Shown here in pieces: positions 51,104 through 61,256 of a DNA stretch of 64,000 bases (position 1 is the stretch's first letter; every line of letters begins with the position of its first letter). Position numbers and translations under genes: made by a program. The notes under the pieces are model-generated. The model was not told where the DNA came from and ran no database searches. It saw only the letters and a program-made list of their open reading frames with translations. The stretch is from Serratia marcescens (lineage in GTDB: Bacteria > Pseudomonadota > Gammaproteobacteria > Enterobacterales > Enterobacteriaceae), in contig NZ_MJAO01000022.1 of NCBI RefSeq assembly GCF_001902635.1, forward strand, positions 1-64,000. The letters run 5' to 3'.

Positions 51104-54100
51104 ATGGCCGAACCTCGTTTTATTCACCTGCGCGTCCACAGTGACTACTCCATGATTGATGGATTGGCCAAGACGGCGCCGTTGGTGAAAAGAGCCGCCG
51201 CGTTAGCCATGCCTGCTCTGGCAATCACCGATTTTACCAACCTGTGCGGGCTGGTGAAGTTCTACGGCAGCGCGCACGGCGCCGGGATCAAACCGATCAT
51301 CGGCGCGGATTTCCATGTGCAAAGCGAAGAGCTGGGCGATGAACTGGCTCAGCTGACGGTGCTGGCCAGCAACAACGAAGGCTACCAGAACCTGACGCTG
51401 CTGATTTCCCGCGCCTATCAGCGTGGCTACGGCGCCGCCGGCCCGGTCATCGATCGCGACTGGCTGATCGAACATCGCGAAGGGCTGATTTTGCTTTCCG
51501 GCGCACGTCAGGGCGACGTCGGCAAATTCCTGCTGCGCGGCAATCAGGCGCAGGTGGAGCAGTGCCTGGACTTCTACCGGCAGCATTTCCCAGATTGTTA
51601 CTATCTGGAGCTGATTCGCACCGGCCGCCCGGACGAAGAGAACTACCTGCATGCGGCGGTGGCGCTGGCCACCGAACGCGGCTTACCGGTGGTGGCCACC
51701 AACGACGTGCGTTTCCTGGTGGAAGACGACTTCGACGCCCATGAAATTCGCGTCGCCATTCACGACGGCTTTACGCTGGACGATCCCAAGCGGCCGCGCA
51801 ACTACAGCCCGCAACAATACATGCGCAGCGAAGACGAGATGTGCGAGCTGTTCGCCGACATCCCGGAAGCGCTGCTGAACAGCGTCGAGATCGCCAAGCG
51901 CTGCAACGTCACCATTCGCCTCGGCGAATACTTCCTGCCGCAGTTCCCGACCGGCGATATGAGCACCGAGGACTTCCTGGTGCTCAAATCGAAAGAGGGG
52001 CTGGAAGAGCGCCTTGAGTTCCTGTTCCCCGATCCTGAAGTGCGTGCGCAGCGCCGCCCGGAATACGACGAGCGCCTCGACGTCGAGCTGAAGGTGATCA
52101 ACCAGATGGGGTTCCCCGGCTACTTCCTGATCGTGATGGAGTTTATCCAATGGTCGAAGGATAACAACGTGCCGGTTGGCCCGGGGCGCGGCTCCGGCGC
52201 CGGTTCGCTGGTGGCCTATGCGTTGAAAATCACCGACCTCGATCCGCTGGAGTTCGACCTGCTGTTCGAACGCTTCCTGAACCCGGAACGTGTCTCAATG
52301 CCCGACTTTGACGTCGACTTCTGCATGGAGAAACGCGATCAGGTGATCGAGCACGTGGCGGAGATGTATGGCCGCGAAGCGGTATCGCAGATCATTACCT
52401 TCGGTACCATGGCGGCGAAAGCGGTTATCCGCGACGTAGGCCGGGTGCTGGGGCACCCGTACGGCTTCGTCGATCGCATTTCCAAGCTGGTGCCGCCGGA
52501 TCCGGGCATGACGTTGGAGAAAGCCTTCGCCGCCGAACCGCAACTGCCGGAAATTTACGAGGCCGACGAAGAGGTCAAGGCGCTGATCGACATGGCGCGC
52601 AAGCTGGAAGGGGTGACGCGCAACGCCGGTAAACACGCCGGGGGCGTGGTGATCGCACCGACCAAAATCACCGACTTCGCGCCGCTGTACTGCGACGCCG
52701 AAGGGCATCACCCGGTGACCCAGTTCGACAAGAACGACGTGGAATACGCTGGGCTGGTGAAGTTCGACTTCCTCGGTCTGCGCACCCTGACCATCATCGA
52801 CTGGGCGCTGGAGATGATCAACGCCCGGCGCGCCAAGACCGGGCTGGAGCCGATTGACATCGCCGCCATTCCGCTCGACGACAAGAAAAGCTTCGACATG
52901 CTGCAGCGCTCGGAAACCACGGCGGTGTTCCAGCTTGAATCGCGCGGCATGAAAGACTTGATCAAACGTCTGAAGCCCGACTGCTTCGAAGACATGATCG
53001 CACTGGTGGCGCTGTTCCGTCCGGGGCCGCTGCAGTCGGGCATGGTGGATAACTTCATCGACCGCAAACACGGCCGCGAAGAGATCTCCTACCCGGATAT
53101 CCAGTGGCAGCACGAGTCGCTCAAGCCGGTGCTGGAACCGACCTACGGCATCATCCTGTATCAGGAACAGGTGATGCAGATCGCCCAGGTGCTGGCGGGC
53201 TATACGCTGGGCGGCGCGGACATGCTGCGCCGTGCGATGGGTAAAAAGAACCCGGTCGAAATGGCCAAGCAGCGCGGCGGCTTTGAAGACGGAGCGAAAT
53301 CGCGCGGCATCGACGGCGAACTGTCGGTGAAAATCTTCGACCTGGTGGAGAAATTCGCCGGTTACGGCTTCAACAAATCGCACTCCGCCGCCTATGCGCT
53401 GGTCTCCTACCAGACGCTGTGGCTGAAAGCGCACTACCCGGCCGAGTTTATGGCGGCGGTGATGACCGCCGATATGGACAACACCGACAAAGTAGTGGGG
53501 CTGGTGGATGAATGTTGGCGCATGGGGCTGAAGATCCTGCCGCCGGACATCAACAGCGGCCTGTATCACTTCCACGTCAACGACGAAGGCGAGATCGTTT
53601 ACGGCATCGGCGCCATCAAGGGCGTGGGGGAAGGGCCGATCGAAGCCATCATCGAGGCGCGCAACAGCGGCGAACAAGGTTACTTCAAGGATCTGTTCGA
53701 CCTGTGCGCGCGCTCTGACATCAAGAAACTGAACCGCCGCATTCTGGAAAAACTGATCATGTCCGGGGCGTTCGACCGCCTTGGGCCGCACCGCGCCGCG
53801 CTGATGAATTCGCTCGGCGACGCGTTGAAAGCGGCGGATCAGCATGCGAAAGCCGAAGCGATCGGCCAGGTGGATATGTTTGGCGTGTTGGCGGAAGCGC
53901 CGGAGCAGGTTGAGCAATCCTACGCCAATATCGCGCCCTGGCCGGAGCAGGTGGTGCTGGACGGAGAGCGGGAAACGCTGGGGCTGTACCTGACTGGCCA
54001 CCCGATCACCCAGTACCTGAAGGAAATCGAACGTTACGCCGGTGGCCAGCGTTTGAAAGACATGCACCCGACGGATCGGGGCAAAATGACCACCGCCGTC

Positions 54101-54592
54101 GGGCTGGTGGTCGCCGCGCGGGTGATGGTGACCAAGCGTGGCAACCGCATCGGCATCTGTACGCTGGATGACCGTTCGGGCCGCCTGGAAGTGATGTTAT
54201 TCACCGAAGCGTTAGAAAAATACCAGCATTTGTTGGAAAAAGACCGTATCCTTATCGCCAGTGGACAGGTCAGCTTTGATGACTTTAGCGGCGGGCTTAA
54301 AATGATGGCCCGCGAAGTAATGGACATCAGTGAAGCCCGTGAAAAATACGCTCGTGGGCTTGCTATCTCGCTGACTGACAGGCAAATTGATGACCAGCTT
54401 TTGAACCGTCTCCGTCAGTCGTTGGAACCCCATCGATCGGGGACGATTCCAGTGCATCTCTACTATCAACGGGAAGATGCGCGAGCCAAGCTGCGTTTTG
54501 GCGCAACCTGGCGCGTGACGCCCACCGACCGCTTGTTGATCGACTTGCGGACGTTGGTAGGCAACGAGCAGGTGGACTTGGAATTTGACTAA
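51104..54592 (+). CDS. dnaE: DNA polymerase III alpha subunit
   Basis: DnaE is the replicative polymerase of the chromosome. In the 1162 residues, an N-terminal PHP domain ([18 protein letters not shown]) is followed by the C-family polymerase domain with MPDFDVDF (Asp401, Asp403) and [13 protein letters not shown] carrying the third aspartate. Then come the helix-hairpin-helix, an OB fold and the C-terminal tau-binding part ending VDLEFD. It is slightly longer than E. coli (1160). Confidence 0.98.
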   Translation: MAEPRFIHLRVHSDYSMIDGLAKTAPLVKRAAALAMPALAITDFTNLCGLVKFYGSAHGAGIKPIIGADFHVQSEELGDELAQLTVLASNNEGYQNLTLLISRAYQRGYGAAGPVIDRDWLIEHREGLILLSGARQGDVGKFLLRGNQAQVEQCLDFYRQHFPDCYYLELIRTGRPDEENYLHAAVALATERGLPVVATNDVRFLVEDDFDAHEIRVAIHDGFTLDDPKRPRNYSPQQYMRSEDEMCELFADIPEALLNSVEIAKRCNVTIRLGEYFLPQFPTGDMSTEDFLVLKSKEGLEERLEFLFPDPEVRAQRRPEYDERLDVELKVINQMGFPGYFLIVMEFIQWSKDNNVPVGPGRGSGAGSLVAYALKITDLDPLEFDLLFERFLNPERVSMPDFDVDFCMEKRDQVIEHVAEMYGREAVSQIITFGTMAAKAVIRDVGRVLGHPYGFVDRISKLVPPDPGMTLEKAFAAEPQLPEIYEADEEVKALIDMARKLEGVTRNAGKHAGGVVIAPTKITDFAPLYCDAEGHHPVTQFDKNDVEYAGLVKFDFLGLRTLTIIDWALEMINARRAKTGLEPIDIAAIPLDDKKSFDMLQRSETTAVFQLESRGMKDLIKRLKPDCFEDMIALVALFRPGPLQSGMVDNFIDRKHGREEISYPDIQWQHESLKPVLEPTYGIILYQEQVMQIAQVLAGYTLGGADMLRRAMGKKNPVEMAKQRGGFEDGAKSRGIDGELSVKIFDLVEKFAGYGFNKSHSAAYALVSYQTLWLKAHYPAEFMAAVMTADMDNTDKVVGLVDECWRMGLKILPPDINSGLYHFHVNDEGEIVYGIGAIKGVGEGPIEAIIEARNSGEQGYFKDLFDLCARSDIKKLNRRILEKLIMSGAFDRLGPHRAALMNSLGDALKAADQHAKAEAIGQVDMFGVLAEAPEQVEQSYANIAPWPEQVVLDGERETLGLYLTGHPITQYLKEIERYAGGQRLKDMHPTDRGKMTTAVGLVVAARVMVTKRGNRIGICTLDDRSGRLEVMLFTEALEKYQHLLEKDRILIASGQVSFDDFSGGLKMMAREVMDISEAREKYARGLAISLTDRQIDDQLLNRLRQSLEPHRSGTIPVHLYYQREDARAKLRFGATWRVTPTDRLLIDLRTLVGNEQVDLEFD

Positions 54593-54604
54593 AATAGGAA
54601 TGCT

Positions 54605-55564
54605 ATGAGTCTGAATTTTCTTGATTTTGAACAGCCGATTGCGGAGCTGGAAGCGAAAATTGACTCGCTGACTGCAGTCAGCCGTCAAGACGAAAAATTA
54701 GATATTAATCTGGACGAAGAGGTTCAGCGCCTGCGTGAAAAGAGCGTTGAGCTGACGCGCAAGATTTTTGCCGATCTTGGGGCTTGGCAGATTGCCCAAT
54801 TGGCACGCCACCCGCGCCGTCCTTATACCCTGGATTATATCAAACACATTTTTACCGACTTCGAAGAGTTGGCGGGCGATCGCGCTTACGCCGACGACAA
54901 AGCGATCGTCGGTGGTATTGCGCGCCTGGATGGCCGCCCGGTGATGATCATCGGGCACCAGAAAGGCCGTGAAACCAAAGAGAAGATCCGCCGTAACTTC
55001 GGCATGCCGGCGCCGGAAGGCTACCGTAAGGCGCTGCGCCTGATGGAAATGGCCGCGCGTTTCAAGATGCCGATCATCACCTTTATCGATACCCCAGGCG
55101 CTTATCCGGGCGTGGGCGCGGAAGAACGCGGCCAGTCCGAAGCCATCGCGCGCAACCTGCGTGAGATGTCGCGTCTGAACGTACCGGTCATCTGCACCGT
55201 CATCGGCGAAGGCGGCTCCGGCGGCGCGCTGGCGATCGGCGTGGGCGATAAGGTGAACATGCTGCAGTACAGCACCTACTCGGTGATTTCGCCGGAAGGC
55301 TGTGCTTCCATCCTGTGGAAGAGCGCCGACAAGGCGCCGCTGGCTGCAGAAGCGATGGGCATTACCGCGCCGCGTCTGAAAGAGCTGAAGCTGATCGACT
55401 CGGTGATCCCGGAGCCGCTGGGTTCCGCGCACCGCGACGTGCCGGCGATGGCCGCCGCGCTGAAAGCGCAGCTGCTGGCCGATCTGAAAGATCTGGACGG
55501 TCTGAACGACGAAGAGTTGCTCAACCGCCGCTACCAGCGCCTGATGAACTACGGCTACTGCTGA
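54605..55564 (+). CDS. accA: Acetyl-CoA carboxylase carboxyltransferase alpha subunit
   Basis: AccA with AccD transfers CO2 from carboxybiotin to acetyl-CoA, making malonyl-CoA for fatty-acid synthesis. The crotonase-like domain contains [20 protein letters not shown]-type and [15 protein letters not shown] motifs. The product has 319 residues. It follows dnaE by 12 bases and is closed by a strong terminator. Confidence 0.98.
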   Translation: MSLNFLDFEQPIAELEAKIDSLTAVSRQDEKLDINLDEEVQRLREKSVELTRKIFADLGAWQIAQLARHPRRPYTLDYIKHIFTDFEELAGDRAYADDKAIVGGIARLDGRPVMIIGHQKGRETKEKIRRNFGMPAPEGYRKALRLMEMAARFKMPIITFIDTPGAYPGVGAEERGQSEAIARNLREMSRLNVPVICTVIGEGGSGGALAIGVGDKVNMLQYSTYSVISPEGCASILWKSADKAPLAAEAMGITAPRLKELKLIDSVIPEPLGSAHRDVPAMAAALKAQLLADLKDLDGLNDEELLNRRYQRLMNYGYC

Positions 55565-55584
55565 GTTCTGTTCTTCGCTGTAAG

Positions 55585-55611
55585 AAACCGCCTTCGGGCG
55601 GTTTTTTTTTT
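55585..55611 (+). terminator. Intrinsic terminator of accA
   Basis: AAACCGCC, TTCG and GGCGGTTT are followed by an uninterrupted T-run; it closes the long rpsB-accA series. Confidence 0.95.
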
Positions 55612-55676
55612 GGCTACACACCGCCGGATTTTCGTGGTGTTATAGAGACTTGGCCGTTAACTGACAGGAGCTGCCG

Positions 55677-57821
55677 ATGAATATCATCGCCATCATGGGC
55701 CCGACGGGCGTCTACTACAAAGATGAGCCGATCCGCGAGCTCCACGCTGCGCTGGCCGCCATGGGTTTTCAGCTGGTGTACCCCAAAAACAGCGGCGACC
55801 TGCTGAAGCTGATCGAAGCCAATGCCCGCATCTGCGGGGTGATCTTCGACTGGGACGATTACAGTCTGGAGCTGTGCAGCGAGATCAACGAACTGAACGA
55901 ATACCTGCCGCTGTACGCCTTTATCAATACCCACTCCACCTTCGACGTCAGCCTGCATGAAATGCGCATGGTGCTCTACTTCTTCGAGTACGGCCTGAAT
56001 GCGGCGGACGATATCGCGCAGCGCATCCAGCAGTACACCGCGGAATATATCGACACCATTACGCCGCCGCTGACCAAGGCGTTGTTCAACTACGTGCGCG
56101 AAGGGAAATACACCTTCTGCACGCCGGGCCACATGGCCGGCACCGCGTTCCAGAAAAGCCCGGTGGGTTGCCTGTTCTATGACTTCTTCGGTGCCAATAC
56201 CCTGAAGGCCGACATCTCGATTTCGGTTACCGAACTCGGTTCGCTGCTGGATCACACCGGGCCGCATCTGGAGGCCGAAGAGTATATCGCGCGCACCTTC
56301 AACGCCGAGCAGAGCTATCTGGTCACCAACGGCACCTCCACCGCCAACAAGATCGTCGGCATGTATTCGGCGCCGGCCGGTAGCACGGTACTGATCGACC
56401 GCAACTGCCACAAATCGCTGTGCCACCTGCTGATGATGAGCGATATCGTGCCGATCTATTTGCGCCCGCTGCGCAACGCCTACGGTATTCTCGGCGGCAT
56501 TCCGCAGCGCGAGTTCACCCGCGCCAGCATCGCCACCCGGGTGCAGGAAACCCTGAACGCCACTTGGCCGGTGCACGCGGTGATCACCAACTCCACCTAT
56601 GACGGCCTGCTGTACAACACCGACTACATCAAGCAGACGCTGGAGGTGCCGTCGATCCACTTTGATTCCGCCTGGGTGCCTTACACCAACTTCCATCCGA
56701 TTTACGACGGCAAGAGCGGCATGAGCGGCGATCGGGTGCCCGGTAAGGTGATCTATGAAACCCAGTCGACGCATAAGCTGCTGGCGGCTTTCTCGCAGGC
56801 CTCGATGATTCATATCAAGGGCGACTATGACGAAAGCACCTTCAACGAAGCTTACATGATGCACACCACTACCTCGCCGCACTACGGCATCGTGGCGTCG
56901 ATGGAAACCGCCGCCGCCATGCTGCGCGGCAACCCCGGGCGCCGCTTGATCAACCGTTCGGTGGAGCGCGCGCTGCATTTCCGCCGTGAAGTGCAGCGGC
57001 TGCGTGAGGAGAGCGACAGTTGGTTCTTCGACATCTGGCAGCCGGAAGCGATCGATGAGGCGCAGTGCTGGCCGCTGGATCCGGACGACAACTGGCACGG
57101 TTTTGGCCAGACCGATCGCGATCACATGTACCTCGATCCGATCAAAGTGACGATCCTGACACCGGGCATGAATGAGCTGGGCGCGCTGGAGGAGGAGGGG
57201 ATCCCGGCGGCGCTGGTGGCGAAGTATCTCGACGAACGCGGCATCGTGGTGGAGAAGACCGGGCCGTATAATCTGCTGTTCCTGTTCAGCATCGGCATCG
57301 ACAAAACCAAGGCGATGAGCCTGTTGCGCGGCCTGACCGATTTCAAGCGTGCCTACGATCTCAACCTGCGGGTGAAGAACATGCTGCCGGATCTGTACGC
57401 CGAAGATCCGGATTTCTACCGCCATATGCGCATCCAGGATCTGGCCGCCGGCATTCATCACCTGATCTGCCAACACGATCTGCCGCGCCTGATGCAGCGG
57501 GCGTTTGACGTGTTGCCGGAAATGAAGCTGACGCCGCACCAAATGTTCCAGGAGCAGGTGCGCGGCAACGTGGAAACCTGTGAGCTGGATCAGCTGGTGG
57601 GCAAGGTGGCGGCTAATATGATCCTGCCGTATCCGCCGGGCGTACCGCTGGTGATGCCGGGGGAGATGATCACCGAAGAGAGCCGGGCGGTGCTCGATTT
57701 TCTGCTGATGCTGTGCTCGATTGGCGAGCGCTATCCCGGTTTTGAAACCGACATTCACGGCGCCAAACTGACAGAAGACGGGCGCTATTTGGTGAAGGTG
57801 TTGAAAACCCCTGAGGAGTAA
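55677..57821 (+). CDS. ldcC: Constitutive-type lysine decarboxylase LdcC
   Basis: A PLP-dependent lysine decarboxylase making cadaverine. An N-terminal response-regulator-like wing domain (residues 1-130) precedes the fold-type I core with the PLP lysine in ETQSTHKLLAAF (Lys367). I call LdcC rather than CadA because of its position after accA and the IMGPTGVYYKDEPI N-terminus. Length is 714, as in E. coli LdcC/CadA (713-715). The convergent MarR gene stops one base beyond its TAA, with no terminator between. Confidence 0.95.
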   Translation: MNIIAIMGPTGVYYKDEPIRELHAALAAMGFQLVYPKNSGDLLKLIEANARICGVIFDWDDYSLELCSEINELNEYLPLYAFINTHSTFDVSLHEMRMVLYFFEYGLNAADDIAQRIQQYTAEYIDTITPPLTKALFNYVREGKYTFCTPGHMAGTAFQKSPVGCLFYDFFGANTLKADISISVTELGSLLDHTGPHLEAEEYIARTFNAEQSYLVTNGTSTANKIVGMYSAPAGSTVLIDRNCHKSLCHLLMMSDIVPIYLRPLRNAYGILGGIPQREFTRASIATRVQETLNATWPVHAVITNSTYDGLLYNTDYIKQTLEVPSIHFDSAWVPYTNFHPIYDGKSGMSGDRVPGKVIYETQSTHKLLAAFSQASMIHIKGDYDESTFNEAYMMHTTTSPHYGIVASMETAAAMLRGNPGRRLINRSVERALHFRREVQRLREESDSWFFDIWQPEAIDEAQCWPLDPDDNWHGFGQTDRDHMYLDPIKVTILTPGMNELGALEEEGIPAALVAKYLDERGIVVEKTGPYNLLFLFSIGIDKTKAMSLLRGLTDFKRAYDLNLRVKNMLPDLYAEDPDFYRHMRIQDLAAGIHHLICQHDLPRLMQRAFDVLPEMKLTPHQMFQEQVRGNVETCELDQLVGKVAANMILPYPPGVPLVMPGEMITEESRAVLDFLLMLCSIGERYPGFETDIHGAKLTEDGRYLVKVLKTPEE

Positions 57822-57822
57822 C

Positions 57823-58368
57823 TCAGGCGAATTCCCGGCAGATCAGGTTCACGCTGTCGAGCGGCAGCGGTTCCTGCGTCAGGCCGCAAAACGGTTGGCC
57901 ATCCCGCTGCTGGTGGTAGCGGCAGCGGTGGCATTCGCCGAATAACGCCGCATTCTCCTGCCGCTGCAGCTGGCGCAGCAATTGGGTCAACAGCGCCTGC
58001 AGCTGTTCGCCGTCCTGTTGCATAGCCTCCTGGGCCTGCTGTAGATAGGCCGGGGGAAACAGGGCATCCATTAAACTTCGCGATTTTTCGGTCAGCTGTA
58101 GCCGCACGCTGCGCCGATCCTTTGCGTCCGCCGTGCGGGCGATCATGCCGTTCAGCTCCAGTTTTTTCAGCGACTGAGAGACCGTTCCCTTGGTCAGGCC
58201 GAGGTACTCCGCCACCGCCATCGGCGTATTGGAGTAGTGATTGCAGCGCGCCAGATAGTAGAGCGCGCTCAGTTGCACCGGCGGCAGGCTCTCCAATTCT
58301 TCGTGGCTGCGCAGCCAGCTGCGTTGCAGGCTATTCAGGCGTTCAAGCAGATCAAACAGTCTTAGCAT
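57823..58368 (-). CDS. MarR-family regulator with a four-cysteine C-terminal tail
   Basis: A 181-residue protein with a winged-helix MarR domain (about 25-105: LPPVQLSALYYLAR, MAVAEYLGLTKGTVSQSLKKLE, DAKDRRSVRLQLTEKS wing). After a glutamine-rich helix comes a tail C-x2-C-x11-C-x15-C (Cys146, 149, 161, 177). The spacing suggests a metal, Fe-S or disulfide switch; that is inference. Its promoter contains an operator-like palindrome, so it is probably autoregulated. It is divergent from a small CPVC thiol protein and convergent with ldcC. Confidence 0.85.
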   Translation of the reverse strand: MLRLFDLLERLNSLQRSWLRSHEELESLPPVQLSALYYLARCNHYSNTPMAVAEYLGLTKGTVSQSLKKLELNGMIARTADAKDRRSVRLQLTEKSRSLMDALFPPAYLQQAQEAMQQDGEQLQALLTQLLRQLQRQENAALFGECHRCRYHQQRDGQPFCGLTQEPLPLDSVNLICREFA

Positions 58369-58391
58369 TGTATCCTCATTCGGTTGCGGAA

Positions 58392-58420
58392 ATAGTATCG
58401 ATTAAAAACTATGTTGACAA
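58392..58420 (-). promoter_or_regulatory. Promoter of the MarR-type gene, overlapping operator 2
   Basis: On the minus strand -35 TTGTCA (58415-58420), a 17-bp spacer and -10 TACTAT (58392-58397). A 21-bp site at 58392-58412 within it agrees in 16 positions with the perfect palindrome at 58447-58467, which suggests autorepression. Confidence 0.6.
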
Positions 58421-58446
58421 GCGTTCGGTGCTGACATACCGTTCAA

Positions 58447-58467
58447 ATTGTTTCGATTCGAAACAAT
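58447..58467. promoter_or_regulatory. Operator 1: perfect 21-bp palindrome
   Basis: Arms ATTGTTTCGA and TCGAAACAAT flank a single central T. It lies 55 bp (about five helical turns) from the related site at 58392-58412. A TTGACA at 58414-58419 could be the -35 of the plus-strand promoter, placing this palindrome over the start region of the CPVC gene. Confidence 0.7.
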
Positions 58468-58514
58468 GTGGGTGGTAAAAACGCCCGAAACCGTCAATAT
58501 CAAGGAGAATGACT

Positions 58515-58748
58515 ATGACTAACGCCGTGTTTTATCATGCCGGTTGCCCGGTATGCGTCAGCGCCGAGCAGCAGCTGTTGGGGCTGTTGAGCGATAACGT
58601 GCAGGTGGAAGTGGTGCATCTGGGAGAACGCCCGGCGCGCGTGGCCGAGGCTGAGCGCGCCGGTGTGCAGAGCGTGCCGGCGCTGGTGGTCGATGGGCAA
58701 GTGCTGCACATCAACTTCGGCGCGGCGCTGGCGGATCTGAAAGCCTGA
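58515..58748 (+). CDS. Small thioredoxin/glutaredoxin-fold protein, CPVC motif
   Basis: A 77-residue protein beginning MTNAVFYHAGCPVCVSAEQQLL. The C-x2-C pair (Cys11, Cys14) after a beta strand and the later VPALVV cis-proline-like segment are hallmarks of the thioredoxin fold. ATG 58515 is chosen because AAGGAG is seven bases upstream; the ATG at 58509 touches it. The gene is alone between a palindromic operator and a terminator, divergent from the MarR-type regulator. A role as thiol-disulfide or persulfide carrier is inference. Confidence 0.82.
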   Translation: MTNAVFYHAGCPVCVSAEQQLLGLLSDNVQVEVVHLGERPARVAEAERAGVQSVPALVVDGQVLHINFGAALADLKA

Positions 58749-58769
58749 GACGTCGCGCGCTGAATATTA

Positions 58770-58794
58770 CCCCGCGGTTGCCGCGGGGTTTTTG
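58770..58794 (+). terminator. Intrinsic terminator of the CPVC gene
   Basis: An 8-bp stem CCCCGCGG/CCGCGGGG with a 3-base loop and five Ts, 22 bases after the stop. Confidence 0.9.
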
Positions 58795-58854
58795 CCATTG
58801 ACGGCATCACCGCCGCCGGATACCTTGCCTCATCAGACCGGACTGGGGGTTTCT

Positions 58855-59244
58855 ATGCTGGCGTTACGTCAGGTACACCATATCGCGATCATTGGCGCGG
58901 ATTACGCCGCCAGCAAGCGTTTTTACTGCGACATTCTCGGATTTACTCTGCTGGGTGAGGTTTACCGCGAGGAGCGCGACTCCTGGAAAGCGGATCTGGC
59001 GCTCAACGGGCAATACACCATTGAGCTGTTTTCCTTCCCCTCGCCGCCGGAACGCGTCAGCCGCCCGGAGGCCTGCGGCCTGCGCCATCTGGCGTTCAGC
59101 GTCGACGACATCGACCAGACCATTGCCCATCTGCAGGCAGCCGGCGTTGTCTGCGAGCCGGTACGTGTCGACCCTTACACCCAATCCCGCTTTACCTTTT
59201 TCAGCGATCCTGATGGTTTACCGTTAGAATTATATGAGAGATAA
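58855..59244 (+). CDS. gloA2: VOC-family protein GloA2 (YaeR)
   Basis: A 129-residue glyoxalase/bleomycin-resistance-fold protein with two beta-alpha-beta-beta-beta modules. The segments VHHIAIIGADYAASKRFY, ACGLRHLAFSVDDI and FFSDPDGLPLELYER match E. coli YaeR nearly throughout; His and Glu residues there can hold a metal. The exact substrate is not known. The start at 58855 (MLALRQVHH) fits the family; upstream codons overlap the preceding terminator. In E. coli yaeR follows ldcC directly; here two genes intervene. Confidence 0.93.
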   Translation: MLALRQVHHIAIIGADYAASKRFYCDILGFTLLGEVYREERDSWKADLALNGQYTIELFSFPSPPERVSRPEACGLRHLAFSVDDIDQTIAHLQAAGVVCEPVRVDPYTQSRFTFFSDPDGLPLELYER

Positions 59245-59333
59245 ATGATTAATCGCCCCCCGGCGGCCACAGCCGGGGGCGGTTATGCTATTATCGCGCC
59301 CTTGCCCTACATGCCTACAGAGTTATTTCCGCC

Positions 59334-60887
59334 ATGCAAGAGCCTGCTTTTCGCGTCGGGGAGTGGCTGGTTACCCCTGCCGACAACACCATCAGCCGCG
59401 ACGGACGCCAAAAAACGCTGGAACCGCGCCTGATCGACATGCTGTGCTATTTCGCCCGGCATCCCGACGTGGTGCTGAGCCGCGACGAGCTGATCGACAA
59501 TGTCTGGAAGCGTAATATCGTCACCAACCACGTGGTGACTCAATGTATTTCAGAGCTGCGCAAATACCTGAAAGACGGCGACGGTGACAGCCCGGAATAC
59601 ATTATTACCGTGCCCAAGCGCGGGTATAAGCTGGCGTCGTCGGTGATCTGGTGTGAAGAGGGGGAGACGCAACCCACCCCCGCGCAGGCGCCGCAGATCG
59701 CGGTGATCATGCATGAACCGGAAGACGGCAGCGAGGAAGACGAGACGCCGTATGTGCCGCCGCGCCGGGCAAGCGCGCCGCCTGCCGCCCCCGCTGAAAA
59801 GAAGCCGCGCTTTTATCGCCGCTCGACCTTCTGGGTGTGGGTGGCGTTTCTGAGTGCGCTGAGCGTCTGCGTGGCGTTTGTCGGCATCGCCACGCTGTCG
59901 CAGCGCGTGCCGGTATCCAGCATGCCGGTGCTGCTCAACCCGCGCGATATCGATATCCGTATCCAGGGCGGCGAGAGCTGCAGCAACTGGATGCCGCAGC
60001 TCTCTTATGTCGTGGGCGTCAGCGAGCTGATCACCGATTCGTTGAACACCTACTCGACCTTCCTGGTGCATGACCAGACCAATTACAACTATTCCGGCCC
60101 CAGCAACTCGGGCAAGTCGCTGTACATCGAATTCGTCAATCAGCGCCACTATCGCGCCCAGCAGTGCTTCCTGTCCGTACGGCTGGTGGACAACGCAGAC
60201 AGCTCAGTCATGCTGGACAAGCGTTACTTCATCACCGCCGATAATCAGCTGAAGATCCAGACCGATTTCCTCACCAGCTTGTCCACCGCGCTGAAACAGC
60301 CCTGGCCGCCGCAGCTGGAGCAGCGTCTGGCGCAGCTGTTGCCCGACAACGGGCCGTTGCTGCAGCGTTTCTATCAGGCGCACCAATTGCTGATCCGCGG
60401 CGACGCCGATTCGTTGACCCGTGCCAGCGCCCAGCTGAGCGAGCTGATAAAAGGCGCGCCGAATTTCCACTATCTGCTGGCGGAAAAAGCGCTGGTGGAT
60501 TTGTTGCGTAATTCCTATCAACCGTTCGACAGCCAGGCATTGGCGCAATTGCGCGCCGATATCAGCCATCTGGCGACGATCCCCGAATTGAAAAATACGC
60601 CGATCATGCAGCAAGTTCTGGCGGTAGACGCGTTGGCGCAGGGGCGCATTGACGAGGCGCATCGGGCGATCGATCTGGGAATTGAATTGCAAATGTCGTG
60701 GCTGAATTATGTGCTGCTGGGCAAGGTGTATGAAATGCAGGGGCAGAACCATTTGGCGGCGGATTCTTATATTACCGCATTCAATCTTCGTCCCGGTGAA
60801 GATACGCTGCATTGGATCACTAACGGCGTATTCCAGACTTCATTGACTAACGTGGTGCCTTATTTAAATAACTATCAGCGGCAGTAG
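59334..60887 (+). CDS. cadC: Membrane-integrated pH/lysine-responsive activator CadC
   Basis: CadC activates cadBA at low pH when lysine is present; LysP transmits the lysine signal and cadaverine feeds back (E. coli knowledge). The domains are: an OmpR/PhoB-type winged helix (1-105, with VTQCISELRKYLKD and ITVPKRGYKL), a proline-rich linker, one membrane helix (164-188) and a periplasmic sensor domain with TPR-like helices. Cys216 and Cys278 match the regulatory disulfide pair of E. coli (Cys208/Cys272). Length is 517. A hairpin follows the stop. Confidence 0.95.
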   Translation: MQEPAFRVGEWLVTPADNTISRDGRQKTLEPRLIDMLCYFARHPDVVLSRDELIDNVWKRNIVTNHVVTQCISELRKYLKDGDGDSPEYIITVPKRGYKLASSVIWCEEGETQPTPAQAPQIAVIMHEPEDGSEEDETPYVPPRRASAPPAAPAEKKPRFYRRSTFWVWVAFLSALSVCVAFVGIATLSQRVPVSSMPVLLNPRDIDIRIQGGESCSNWMPQLSYVVGVSELITDSLNTYSTFLVHDQTNYNYSGPSNSGKSLYIEFVNQRHYRAQQCFLSVRLVDNADSSVMLDKRYFITADNQLKIQTDFLTSLSTALKQPWPPQLEQRLAQLLPDNGPLLQRFYQAHQLLIRGDADSLTRASAQLSELIKGAPNFHYLLAEKALVDLLRNSYQPFDSQALAQLRADISHLATIPELKNTPIMQQVLAVDALAQGRIDEAHRAIDLGIELQMSWLNYVLLGKVYEMQGQNHLAADSYITAFNLRPGEDTLHWITNGVFQTSLTNVVPYLNNYQRQ

Positions 60888-60895
60888 TTAACCGA

Positions 60896-60938
60896 AATAG
60901 CGCCGCCATTATCCTCAGGGAACCCTGGCGGCGTTATT
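60896..60938 (+). terminator. Hairpin after cadC
   Basis: A 13-bp stem (AATAGCGCCGCCA with TGGCGGCGTTATT, one wobble) encloses a 17-base loop. It starts eight bases after the cadC stop; the following bases are AT-rich but not a T-run. Confidence 0.5.
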
Positions 60939-61256
60939 TATTGGTGAATCCATGTTGCGAGATTGTGTTATTTTACTGCGTATTATTGTCCTGTTTATTC
61001 CGTTTGTTATGCGCCATTAACTTGTGCATCTTAATGTTTTAAAACGATGTTTATCTTTTCTTTAGCTAACCTTTTTATCTTGATGTGTTAATGAAAAACC
61101 TCAGGTTATCATTTGTATGATCATGAGCGTAATCTCACTTTATCTTTAGGACTTTATTCCCCTCGATGGTTAGCATCCTGACTATCAAGCCGGCTCATTA
61201 AAATCTTTTATTTCTGGGCGAGGCTTATAAGAAACGTAAATCAGGAGAAACTGACC
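60939..61256 (+). promoter_or_regulatory. AT-rich cadBA control region
   Basis: This 318-base stretch has no gene and is clearly AT-richer than its surroundings, as expected for a CadC-activated, H-NS-silenced promoter. A -10-like TATAAG occurs at 61226-61231 with no good -35, which suits activator dependence. An AGGAGA ribosome site precedes cadB. I could not place individual CadC sites with confidence. Confidence 0.55.

Noticed and set aside
55614-57758. 714-residue minus-strand open frame
   Set aside because: It lies wholly antisense to ldcC and has the same shadow composition; the same applies to long minus frames opposite dnaE, bamA, cadB and cadA.
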